NCBI RefSeq assembly: GCF_041154485.1
Contig: NZ_AP028669.1
Location: 1,736,001-1,800,000 of the forward strand
From: Variovorax sp. V93
GTDB lineage: Bacteria; Pseudomonadota; Gammaproteobacteria; Burkholderiales; Burkholderiaceae_C
DNA length: 64,000 nt
Direction of reading: 5' to 3'
In this document: one piece after another, positions 47,794-58,314 of the stretch
How the letters are laid out: every line of letters starts with the position of its first letter
Numbering within the stretch: position 1 is the stretch's first letter
Made by a program: the position numbers and the translations under genes
Notes under the pieces: generated by a model
Told to the model about the DNA's origin: nothing
Database searches by the model: none
Seen by the model: only the letters and a program-made list of their open reading frames with translations

Positions 47794-48171
47794 ATGAACA
47801 CCGCCGCACACGACGCCGCCGCCATTGCCCAACGCTACATCGCGGCCTGGAACGAAACCGATGCCGCGCGCCGCGCCCAGCTGATCGAAGCCGCCTGGAC
47901 GGCCGATGCGCACTACGCCGACCCGCTGGCGCAGGCCAGCGGCCGCGACCAGATCGGCGCGCTGATCGGGGCCGTGCAGCAGCGCTATCCGGGTTTCCGC
48001 TTCAACCTGTTCGGTACGCCCGAGGCGCACGGCGACAACCTGCGCTTCTCGTGGACCCTGGGCCCGAGCGGCGCCGAAGACCTGATCCAGGGCACCGACT
48101 TCGCCCGGCTCGATGCCGGCAGGCTGCAGTCGGTGACTGGCTTCCTCGACAAGGTGCCGGTCGGGGCCTGA
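47794..48171 (+). CDS. SnoaL-like / NTF2-fold protein, function unknown
   Basis: A 125-residue NTF2-like alpha+beta barrel protein (IAQRYIAAWNETDAARRAQLIEAAWTADAHYADP, then GFRFNLFGTPEAHGDNLRFSW). Similar domains are found in polyketide cyclases and ester-cyclase-like proteins; the active site is not assignable. ATG 47794 is spaced better from the AAGG site than ATG 47785. It lies 100 bases past tupA and is convergent with the AcoR-like gene. Confidence 0.75.
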   Translation: MNTAAHDAAAIAQRYIAAWNETDAARRAQLIEAAWTADAHYADPLAQASGRDQIGALIGAVQQRYPGFRFNLFGTPEAHGDNLRFSWTLGPSGAEDLIQGTDFARLDAGRLQSVTGFLDKVPVGA

Positions 48172-48178
48172 ACGGGCT

Positions 48179-49315
48179 TCAGTCCGCGGAGCCGGAAGCA
48201 CGGCCGCGCCACAGCTTGCGGTAGACCGTGGCGCGGCTGATGCCCAGCGTACGCGCGGCCTCGGCCACGTTGCCGCGGGCGTCGGCCACGGCCTTGCGGA
48301 TCAGGGCAGCCTCGACGTCGCGCAGCCGCGGCCGGGCTTCGGCCACCGCGACGGCCGGACTCTTGCCGCCGCGCTGGGGCCGGACCTGCACGCGCAGGCC
48401 GGACCACAGCGGCACCTCGAGCACGGCGTCGCCGCGGCGGGCCGCATCGAACAGCATGTCCAGCGGCGTTGCGAACAGGTCGTTGCAGTGCAGCGCGTGC
48501 TGGGCGCGCGCCAGCGGCTGGTGCAGCATCTGGCGCGCCGCGGCATTGGCGCCCGCAACGGTGCCGTCGGCGTCGATGCACAGCAGCCCGTCGGTGGCTT
48601 CGCCGCGCGGGCAGCCCGGCCACGAGAGATGCAGCCGCAGCTCGCAGGGCTGGTTCAGCACCAGCATGTTCTCGATGCTGCGTGCAGACAGCGTGGCCAG
48701 GTGCCGCAGCTCCGGCCGCTCCACCGCCTGCACGCCGGTCAGGTCGAGCATGCCGATGCAGTTGCCCCGCGGGCCGAACAGCGGCGCCCCGGCGCAGCTG
48801 TAGATGCTGGTGTCCTCGAAGAAGTGCTCGCCGCGGTGCAGCCACACCGATTCCTGCTCGGCCAGCGCGGTGCTGATCGCGCTGGTGCCGACCGCGCGCT
48901 CCGACAGGTCGACGCCCACGCGCGCGATGTTTCGGGCGTAGCGGCTGTCGGTGTCGGTGCCGTCGGGCAGCGGGCCCACGTCGACCACGATGCCGTCGGC
49001 ATCGGTCAGGACGGCGAAGTAGCGCGTGTCGGCAATGGCGCGCGACAGCCGCTCGATCACCGGCCGGGCCGCCAGGACCAGCGCGCGGTTGCGCTCGGAC
49101 GCCTCGCGCTCGGCCGACCTGGCCACCGGTTCGAAGCTGATCCGCTGCTGCGGCTGCCGCCCCGCCTGCAGGCAGCGCTCCCAGGAACGCAGGATCCATG
49201 GCTCGATGCGCGCCGCGCCCCGCGAGCGGGGGGCTTCGCCGTGGATCAGCTCCCGTCGGGCCTGCGCAATGGCGGCGGAACGTTCGGGCAGGGGCGCAAC
49301 GATGGAGGCGGACAT
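48179..49315 (-). CDS. AcoR-like GAF/Fis-HTH regulator lacking the AAA+ sigma-54 domain
   Basis: A 378-residue regulator resembling the N-terminal half of AcoR: SWERCLQAG near 44, a GAF domain at about 75-220 (VGVDLSERAVGTSAISTAL, IYSCAGAPLFGPRGNCIGMLDLTG), a PAS-like stretch at about 240-310 and a Fis-type HTH at 335-372 (RNVAEAARTLGISRATVYRKL). The GAFTGA-containing AAA+ domain that contacts sigma-54 is missing, so it cannot activate RpoN promoters by the normal mechanism. It is divergent from the molybdenum-hydroxylase operon and likely controls it. Confidence 0.82.
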   Translation of the reverse strand: MSASIVAPLPERSAAIAQARRELIHGEAPRSRGAARIEPWILRSWERCLQAGRQPQQRISFEPVARSAEREASERNRALVLAARPVIERLSRAIADTRYFAVLTDADGIVVDVGPLPDGTDTDSRYARNIARVGVDLSERAVGTSAISTALAEQESVWLHRGEHFFEDTSIYSCAGAPLFGPRGNCIGMLDLTGVQAVERPELRHLATLSARSIENMLVLNQPCELRLHLSWPGCPRGEATDGLLCIDADGTVAGANAAARQMLHQPLARAQHALHCNDLFATPLDMLFDAARRGDAVLEVPLWSGLRVQVRPQRGGKSPAVAVAEARPRLRDVEAALIRKAVADARGNVAEAARTLGISRATVYRKLWRGRASGSAD

Positions 49316-49350
49316 CGGGTCGGTTCGCTCGGGTGGGGCGGTTTTTTCAG

Positions 49351-49386
49351 ACTTGCCGGGGCCGCAAGTTGTTTCATTTTGAGAAT
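49351..49386. promoter_or_regulatory. Candidate operators between the AcoR-like gene and the molybdoenzyme operon
   Basis: Two palindromic elements lie in the 180-base divergent region: ACTTGC-N7-GCAAGT (49351-49369) and an imperfect GTTTCATTTTGAGAAT (49371-49386). Their position, 110 to 145 bases before the first enzyme gene and about 36 bases before the regulator, fits a shared regulator site. No good -24/-12 sequence is present. Confidence 0.45.
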
Positions 49387-49495
49387 TTCGTACGCGCTGC
49401 GCAAGCGTCGAGGGTTTTGCCTAGGATAGTGCACGGGGCCGGCATCCAAGATGCCTTTCGCTGAACCAGCCATCACCTTCAACGGAGACAGCCAA

Positions 49496-49993
<498 letters not shown>

Positions 49994-50006
49994 AGGGAGC
50001 AACATC

Positions 50007-52391
<2,385 letters not shown>

Positions 52392-52412
52392 AACAACGAA
52401 GGAACCCACACC

Positions 52413-53204
52413 ATGTACGCCTTCACACTCGAACGGCCGGCCACCGTGGCCGACGCGGCCAAGCTCGTTGCCGCGGGCGCCAAGCCGCTGGCCGGCGGCC
52501 AGACCTTGCTCGCCTCCATGAAGCTCAGGCTGTCGGCGCCCGAGCAGCTCGTGGACCTCGGCGGTATCAAGGAGCTCACCGGCATCAGGAAGGACGCCGG
52601 CACGATCACCATCGGCGCGATGTCGCGCCATCTCGACGTGGCCAACAACGCCGACGTGAAAGCCGCCTTCCCTGCGCTGGCGGACCTGGCCGGGCGCATC
52701 GGCGACCGGCAGGTGCGCGCGATGGGCACCATCGGCGGTTCGGTGGCCAACAACGATCCGGCCGCCTGCTACCCCAGCGCGGTGCTCGGCTCCGGTGCAA
52801 CGGTCATCACCTCGAAGCGCGAGATCGCCGCGGACGATTTCTTCCTGGGCCTCTTCACCACGGCACTCGAGGAAGACGAGCTGATCACCGCGATCCGCTT
52901 TCCGATTCCGAAGCGCGCCGTGTACGAGAAGCTGCGCCAGAAGGCATCGAATTTTCCGCTCGTCGGCGTGTTCCTTGCGCAGTTCGACAGCGGCGTGCGC
53001 GTGGCCATCACCGGCGCGGGCAACGGCGTGTTCCGCCACGCGGGGCTCGAAGATGCGCTCAACAAGAGCTTCACGGCGGCAGCCGCCGCGGCCGTGAAGA
53101 TCGACGCGAGCGAGCTCAACAGCGACCTGCACGCCTCGGCGGCCTACCGTGCCAACCTGATCAGCGTGCTCACGCAGCGCGCCGTCACCAAGGCGCTGGG
53201 CTAG
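52413..53204 (+). CDS. Molybdenum hydroxylase medium subunit, FAD-binding (CoxM-like)
   Basis: A 263-residue FAD subunit. FAD-pyrophosphate loops are AGGQTLLASMKL (about 28-39) and TIGGSVANNDPA (about 107-118). The C-terminal CO_deh_flav_C domain is present but short. It transfers electrons to quinone or another acceptor. Repeat copy C follows four bases after the stop. Confidence 0.9.
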   Translation: MYAFTLERPATVADAAKLVAAGAKPLAGGQTLLASMKLRLSAPEQLVDLGGIKELTGIRKDAGTITIGAMSRHLDVANNADVKAAFPALADLAGRIGDRQVRAMGTIGGSVANNDPAACYPSAVLGSGATVITSKREIAADDFFLGLFTTALEEDELITAIRFPIPKRAVYEKLRQKASNFPLVGVFLAQFDSGVRVAITGAGNGVFRHAGLEDALNKSFTAAAAAAVKIDASELNSDLHASAAYRANLISVLTQRAVTKALG

Positions 53205-53208
53205 AAAT

Positions 53209-53304
53209 GGGCTAACCCCCAGGCTTCGCGCACTTCGTGTCGCTTCGCCCACCCCCTTGCAGGGGGCAACACCAGCGGCCCGGCAAAGCCGGTTCCGCGG
53301 TGTT
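53209..53304 (+). repeat. Intergenic stem-loop repeat, copy C
   Basis: Core: CCCCC-TTGCA-GGGGG at 53252-53266, AACACC at 53268-53273, GCGG, CCGGC-AAA-GCCGG, CCGC and GGTGTT ending at 53304. It begins GGGCTAACCCCCAGGCTT like copy B and carries CGCACTTCGTGTCGC like copy A. It lies between the enzyme genes and the accessory genes of what otherwise looks like one operon. Confidence 0.82.
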
Positions 53305-53360
53305 CGCGAAAAGGCAGCGCTGCGCATGCCGGCTTGTTTCAGCATCCGCTACGCTTCGCC

Positions 53361-54263
53361 ATGACCTTCCCGACCATCGATTCCCTCTCCGAAGGCTTGA
53401 TGCAGGCCGGCTACTTTGCCGACCGCCGCCTGGCCACGGCCGTGTTCCTCGCGCTCAGGCTGCAGCGCCCGCTGCTGCTCGAGGGCGAGCCCGGTGTCGG
53501 CAAGACCGAGCTGGCCAAGGCACTGTCGACCGCGCTCAACCGCGAGTTGCTGCGCCTGCAGTGCTACGACGGGCTGGAGCAGCGCGAGGCGCTCTACGAA
53601 TGGAACTACGCCGCGCAGCTCCTGCACATGCGCGCGGCCGAAGCCGCAGGTGCTGTACGAGACATTGAGGCCGAGGTCTACCAGCCGCACTACCTGATCC
53701 GCCGCCCGCTGCTGCAGGCCCTGCAGACGCCCGCGCCCGGCGCCGTGCTGCTGATCGACGAAGTGGACCGCGCCGACGAGCCCTTCGAAGCCTTCCTGCT
53801 CGAATATTTGGGCGAGTACCAGGTCAGCATTCCCGAGCTCGGTACCGTGCGCGCCGTGGTGCCGCCGGTCACCATCCTCACGAGCAACCGCACGCGCGAG
53901 CTCAACGACGCGGTGAAGCGGCGCTGCCTTTACCACTGGCTCGACTACCCGGAGCGCGAACGCGAACTGGCCATCGTGCGGGCCCAGGTGCCGGAGGCCG
54001 GCGAGAAGCTCTCGGCCCAGGTGGCCGCGTTCGTGGCGCGGCTGCGCGACGCGCCCTTCGTCAACGCCTTCCAGCGTGCGCCCGGCATTGCCGAAAGCGT
54101 CGAGTGGGCGAGGGCGCTGATCGCGCTCGACACCGTCGAGCTCGATCCCGAAGTGGTGGTCGACACCGCCGGCATCCTGTTCAAGCAGCGCGACGACGTG
54201 GCAGCGCTCACGCACGAGCTCGCATCCGATCTGCTGAAACCCGAGGAGCCGGTCGCGCCCTGA
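53361..54263 (+). CDS. MoxR-type AAA+ ATPase (CoxD-like)
   Basis: A 300-residue AAA+ protein with Walker A GEPGVGKTELAKAL (about 43-56), Walker B VLLIDEVDRADE (about 130-141) and sensor-1 TILTSNRTREL. CoxD-type ATPases work with the VWA protein encoded next to assemble the sulfurated Mo/Cu active site of CO dehydrogenase. ATG 53361 places the normal N-terminus; the frame is open further up without supporting sequence. It begins 56 bases past repeat C. Confidence 0.87.
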   Translation: MTFPTIDSLSEGLMQAGYFADRRLATAVFLALRLQRPLLLEGEPGVGKTELAKALSTALNRELLRLQCYDGLEQREALYEWNYAAQLLHMRAAEAAGAVRDIEAEVYQPHYLIRRPLLQALQTPAPGAVLLIDEVDRADEPFEAFLLEYLGEYQVSIPELGTVRAVVPPVTILTSNRTRELNDAVKRRCLYHWLDYPERERELAIVRAQVPEAGEKLSAQVAAFVARLRDAPFVNAFQRAPGIAESVEWARALIALDTVELDPEVVVDTAGILFKQRDDVAALTHELASDLLKPEEPVAP

Positions 54264-54289
54264 GCGCGGCCGACGGTCGAGGCGCCCGC

Positions 54290-55504
54290 ATGGCCGGCAT
54301 CCAGCAACTCGGCGACGTACGCAGCGGCAAGCTGGCCGGCAACATCACGGCCTTCGGCCGCGCGCTGCGCCGCGCCGGCGTTCGCACCGATGCCATGCGC
54401 ATCGCGCTGGCCGCCGAAGCGGCCACGCTGGTGGGCGTGGAAAGCAGGCTCGACCTGAGCGCCGCGATGGAAGCCGTCATGATCAGCCGCGAGCAGGACC
54501 GCATGGTGTTCCGCGAGCTCTTCGACGCCTGGTTCCGCGACCCCGAACTCGCCAACAAGCTGCTCGCGCAGATGCTCCCGAGCGCCGAGGGCAAGGCCGA
54601 GCCCTCGAAGCGGCGCCCGCGCGTGCGCGAGGCCCTCACGGCGCCGCGCGATCCCGCCCGCCCGGCCGCGGTTGCCAAGCCCGACAAGGAGGTCGAGTTC
54701 GATGCCGCCATGACATCGAGCGATCGGCAGCGCCTGCAGCATGCCGACTTCAATGCGCTGGGCGCGTCCGAGTACCGGCTGGTGGAACGCCTTGCGCGCG
54801 ATGTCACCTTGCCCATTCCTTCGCTGCCGTCGCGCCGGTTGCGCGCGGCCAATGATGCAGGTTCGCAGCATGCGCGCATGCACTGGCCTGGCGTGCTGCA
54901 CGAAGCGGCGCGCACGGGTGGCGAAATACTTCGCCTGCCGAAGCTGAGCCGCCGCGAGCAGCCCTTGCCGCTGCTGGTGCTGGTCGACGTGTCGGGCTCG
55001 ATGGAACGCTATGCGCGGCTGCTGCTGGCCTTTCTGCATGCGTCGACGCGGCGGGCCGGGCGGCGCGACGTGTTCGCCTTCGGCACCCGCCTGACCGATC
55101 TCACACCGGCCTTCCGGCTGGCCGACACCGATGCGATGCTGGCGGCCGCAGGTCTGGCCATCGACGATTTCGCAGGCGGCACGCGGCTCGGCAGTTCGCT
55201 GGCCGAGCTTCGCCATGCGAACGCGCGCCGCCTGACTGGCCGCCGCACGCTGGTGCTGGTGATCAGCGACGGACTCGACACCGGCGAGCCGGCGCTGCTC
55301 GAAAACGAGCTGCTCTGGCTCAAGCGCCACTCGCGCCGCCTGCTGTGGCTCAACCCGCTGCTGCGCTTCGAGGGCTACGCCCCTTTGGCGCGTGGGGCCA
55401 GTGTGCTGCACCGGCATGCGGATGCGATGCTGGCGGTCCACAATCTCAGTGCCCTCGAACAGCTCGCAAGCAGCCTCGCCGCCCTCATGCGGTCCGGGCG
55501 CTAG
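54290..55504 (+). CDS. VWA-domain protein (CoxE-like)
   Basis: A 404-residue protein with an N-terminal helical DUF58-like/CoxE region and a von Willebrand A domain from about 215 with an intact metal-ion motif DVSGSMERYAR. It usually partners the MoxR ATPase. ATG 54290 gives a gap of 26 bases; no strong ribosome site is seen, so a start a little upstream (CTG or GTG-like) is possible. It contains VISDGLDTG near 320. Confidence 0.83.
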   Translation: MAGIQQLGDVRSGKLAGNITAFGRALRRAGVRTDAMRIALAAEAATLVGVESRLDLSAAMEAVMISREQDRMVFRELFDAWFRDPELANKLLAQMLPSAEGKAEPSKRRPRVREALTAPRDPARPAAVAKPDKEVEFDAAMTSSDRQRLQHADFNALGASEYRLVERLARDVTLPIPSLPSRRLRAANDAGSQHARMHWPGVLHEAARTGGEILRLPKLSRREQPLPLLVLVDVSGSMERYARLLLAFLHASTRRAGRRDVFAFGTRLTDLTPAFRLADTDAMLAAAGLAIDDFAGGTRLGSSLAELRHANARRLTGRRTLVLVISDGLDTGEPALLENELLWLKRHSRRLLWLNPLLRFEGYAPLARGASVLHRHADAMLAVHNLSALEQLASSLAALMRSGR

Positions 55505-55535
55505 GGACTTCACAGAAGCAAAAAGGAAAACCACC

Positions 55536-56144
55536 ATGGAAATGCTCGGCAATCGCCGCCTCGGCGTCACCCAACAACAGGCCTGGGAGGCGCTCAACGA
55601 CCCCGAGACGCTCAAGAAGTGCATTCCCGGCTGCGACAAGTTCGAGCTCACGGGCGACAACCAGTACAGCGTGGCGCTGGCGGTCAAGATCGGCCCGGTG
55701 TCGGCCAAGTTCAGCGGCAAGGTCGCGCTGTCGGACATCGTGGCGCCCGATGGCTACAAGCTCAGCTTCGAGGGGCAGGGCGGCGTGGCGGGCTTTGCCA
55801 AGGGTTCGTCCAGCGTGACGCTGCGGCCGCTGGACGGCACCGCCGAGGCCGCGCCGGCACCGGCCGGCTGCGAGCTCGACTACACCGTGCAGGCGCAGGT
55901 CGGCGGCAAGATCGCGCAACTGGGCCAGCGCCTGATCGATGGCGCCGCCAAGTCGACCGCCGACGATTTCTTCAAGCGCTTCGAGGCCGAGATGCAGAGC
56001 CGCTACGGTCCGCCGCCGGCCGCCGCTGAAGCGGCCGAGGCGCCCACGGAAAAGGCCGGCATGATGTCCGGCCTCATGAAGAAGATGGGGCTCGGCAAGA
56101 AGGACGACAAGGATGCGTCCGCCGCACCGGGCGACGCCGGCTAG
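55536..56144 (+). CDS. CoxG-like SRPBCC-fold protein
   Basis: A 202-residue protein beginning MEMLGNRRLGVTQQQAWEALND, the CoxG/CO-dehydrogenase subunit G pattern of an SRPBCC lipid-binding-like fold (about 1-145), followed by a low-complexity Pro/Ala/Glu segment and a Lys/Asp/Gly-rich tail of about 25 residues (KKMGLGKKDDKD). AAAGGAAAA precedes the ATG. CoxG recruits the enzyme to the membrane in CO oxidisers. Confidence 0.86.
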   Translation: MEMLGNRRLGVTQQQAWEALNDPETLKKCIPGCDKFELTGDNQYSVALAVKIGPVSAKFSGKVALSDIVAPDGYKLSFEGQGGVAGFAKGSSSVTLRPLDGTAEAAPAPAGCELDYTVQAQVGGKIAQLGQRLIDGAAKSTADDFFKRFEAEMQSRYGPPPAAAEAAEAPTEKAGMMSGLMKKMGLGKKDDKDASAAPGDAG

Positions 56145-56158
56145 GAACGGATCAGGCA

Positions 56159-57181
56159 ATGGAAAATCTCGACGTCATGGTGCTGCGCACGCTGCGCGAC
56201 TGGCGGCGTGCCGGCAAGCGCGCGCTGCTCACGACCGTGGTGCGCACCTGGGGCTCCTCGCCGCGGCCGGTCGGCTCGATCATGGCGCTGGCCGACGACG
56301 GCGCCGTGGTGGGCTCGGTCTCCGGCGGCTGCATCGAGGACGACCTGATCGCGCGCTACAGCCATGCGCACGGCAACGGCGAACAGGTACCCCTGGGCGC
56401 GCCGCCCGTGCTCGTGAAGTACGGCATCACGGCCGACGAGGCGCACCGCTTCGGGCTGCCCTGCGGCGGCACGCTGGAGCTGCTGCTCGAATACGACCCC
56501 GACGCGGCCGCGCTCGATACGCTGGTGGCCCAGCTCGAGCAGGGCCGGCTCATGCAGCGCACCGTCACGCTTTCGACCGGCGCCGTGCGCCTGGCCGAAG
56601 CCACCGCGCCCGACGAACTCAAGGTGAACGACACCGAGCTCACCAACACCTTCGGCCCCGAATACCGCATGCTGCTGATCGGCGCCGGCCAGCTCGCCGA
56701 ATACCTTGCGACCATGGCCAGGTTCAGCGGCTTTGCCGTGACGCTGTGCGACCCGCGCGCCGAATACCGCACCGCATGGACGCTGTCCGGCGTGGAGATC
56801 ACGACCGAGATGCCCGACGATGCGGTGCTGGCCTTCAAGCCCGATCGCCGCAGCTGCGTGGTGGCGCTCACGCACGATCCCAAGCTCGACGACCTCGCAC
56901 TGCTCGAGGCACTGCAGAGCGAAGCCTTCTACGTGGGCGCGATCGGCTCGCGCCGCAATGCCGATGCGCGGCGCGCCCGCATGATCGAGCACTTCGGCCA
57001 GACAGAGGAATCGCTCGCGCGGCTGCGCGGCCCCATCGGCATCTACATCGGCAGCAAGACGCCGCCCGAGATCGCCGTGAGCGTGATGGCCGAGATCCTG
57101 GCCGTGAAGAACGCGGTGACGCTGCCGCGCGAAATGGAAGTGGCGCGCGCCAAGGGCCTGCAGCAGCTCGCGATGAGCTGA
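56159..57181 (+). CDS. XdhC/CoxI-family molybdenum-cofactor chaperone
   Basis: A 340-residue protein with N-terminal XdhC domain (LTTVVRTWGSSPRPVGSIMAL, VSGGCIEDD near 60) and C-terminal Rossmann domain (LLIGAGQLAEYLATMARF near 177-194). XdhC-type proteins bind and sulfurate the cofactor and insert it into the hydroxylase. It starts 14 bases after CoxG and ends the molybdenum-hydroxylase cluster, convergent with the Mrp operon. Confidence 0.88.
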   Translation: MENLDVMVLRTLRDWRRAGKRALLTTVVRTWGSSPRPVGSIMALADDGAVVGSVSGGCIEDDLIARYSHAHGNGEQVPLGAPPVLVKYGITADEAHRFGLPCGGTLELLLEYDPDAAALDTLVAQLEQGRLMQRTVTLSTGAVRLAEATAPDELKVNDTELTNTFGPEYRMLLIGAGQLAEYLATMARFSGFAVTLCDPRAEYRTAWTLSGVEITTEMPDDAVLAFKPDRRSCVVALTHDPKLDDLALLEALQSEAFYVGAIGSRRNADARRARMIEHFGQTEESLARLRGPIGIYIGSKTPPEIAVSVMAEILAVKNAVTLPREMEVARAKGLQQLAMS

Positions 57182-57194
57182 CGAGGCGCCGGTT

Positions 57195-57551
57195 TCAGCC
57201 CGACTTGGCCGCCGGCGGCACGTCGCCGCCCTTTTGCCGCTCACGGAAGAGCGCGGCGCGCATCAGGAAGATGGTGGTGATGGGCGCCGTGAGCGCAATG
57301 AACAGGACGATCAGCACCGCGTGCAGGAAGAGGCTGAAGCCCTGCACCGAGAAATAGACGATGGTGGCGATCGTCATGCACCACACGCCCACCGTGGCGC
57401 CGAGCGTCGGCGCATGGATGCGGCGGAAGAATGTGGGCAGCCGCACGAGGCCGAAGGAGCCGATGGCGGCAAAGGCTGCGCCCAGCACCGCGAACACGGC
57501 GGTGACGATTTCCGCCCACAGCGGCAGCGGCCCCACGATGAAGTCGCTCAT
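57195..57551 (-). CDS. mnhG: Multisubunit cation/proton antiporter subunit G (MnhG/PhaG)
   Basis: A 118-residue membrane protein with three helices (IVTAVFAVLGAAFAAIGSFGLVRLPTFFRRIHAPTLG is the family core) and a charged tail. It is the final gene of the Mrp operon. Its ATG overlaps the F-subunit stop. The complete complex exchanges Na+ or K+ for protons and supports pH homeostasis. Confidence 0.88.
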   Translation of the reverse strand: MSDFIVGPLPLWAEIVTAVFAVLGAAFAAIGSFGLVRLPTFFRRIHAPTLGATVGVWCMTIATIVYFSVQGFSLFLHAVLIVLFIALTAPITTIFLMRAALFRERQKGGDVPPAAKSG

Positions 57552-57826
57552 TCGATCACCTCCCCGCGCAACAGGAACTTGGCCATGGCGGTCGACCCGA
57601 CGAAGCCGAACAGCGCCGTCAGCATCGCGGCCTCGAAGTACACGTTGCTCGCATAGACGATGCCCAGCACCAGCATCATCAGCATGCCGTTGATGTAGAG
57701 GCAGTCCAGCGCCATCACGCGGTCTTGCGCGCTCGGGCCCACCAGCAGCCGCGCCAGCGCGCAGAGCATGGCCACGGCCAGCAGCAGGAGCGCGAGTTTC
57801 AAGGCCCAGAAAAGTACAGGCGTCAT
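57548..57826 (-). CDS. mnhF: Multisubunit cation/proton antiporter subunit F (MnhF/PhaF)
   Basis: A 92-residue protein with three helices. GPSAQDRVMALDCLYINGM (about 30-48) matches the MrpF family. ATG 57826 overlaps the E stop and its own stop overlaps G's start, so it is translationally coupled on both sides. Confidence 0.88.
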   Translation of the reverse strand: MTPVLFWALKLALLLLAVAMLCALARLLVGPSAQDRVMALDCLYINGMLMMLVLGIVYASNVYFEAAMLTALFGFVGSTAMAKFLLRGEVIE

Positions 57827-58314
57827 GATTCGAAGATCTCCATCAAGGGGTGCTCGTAGCGCTGCTTGATCATGGCGATGAAAGCGGCATCGTCGTCGAC
57901 GTCGAACACATGGATCAGCAGCGTGCTGCTGTCGAACGCGATCTCGCCCCATGCGGTGCCGGGCGTGAGGCACATGATCATGGCCAGCACCGCGAGCCCG
58001 TTCGGATCGCGAAGATCCAGCGGCACGTGGATGAAGCGCGAGGCGATGCGCGAGGTGCGGCGCGTCAGCAGCCGCCGCGCCACGAAGAGCGCCGATTCCA
58101 GCATGTCGGCCAAGGCCCGGCCCGCGAGCCGCAGCGCCACCCAGGGCTTGCGCATGCGCACCGTGGCTGGCCGCAATCCCTTGGTGAGCAGCGGAACCGC
58201 AATGGCCAGCACCGCGGCCGCCAGCAGCGTGGCCGGGTCGAGCGACTGGTTGAGCAGCAGCCACACCGCAAACAGCGCCAGCGAGAGCGGCGGCGAAGGC
58301 ATCCAGCGCTTCAT
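57823..58314 (-). CDS. mnhE: Multisubunit cation/proton antiporter subunit E (MnhE/PhaE)
   Basis: A 163-residue protein with two to three helices near the N-terminus followed by a cytoplasmic domain; LTPGTAWGEIAFDSSTLLIHVFD is the MrpE signature. ATG 58314 overlaps the D stop by four bases. Extended frames upstream are not used. Confidence 0.88.
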   Translation of the reverse strand: MKRWMPSPPLSLALFAVWLLLNQSLDPATLLAAAVLAIAVPLLTKGLRPATVRMRKPWVALRLAGRALADMLESALFVARRLLTRRTSRIASRFIHVPLDLRDPNGLAVLAMIMCLTPGTAWGEIAFDSSTLLIHVFDVDDDAAFIAMIKQRYEHPLMEIFES

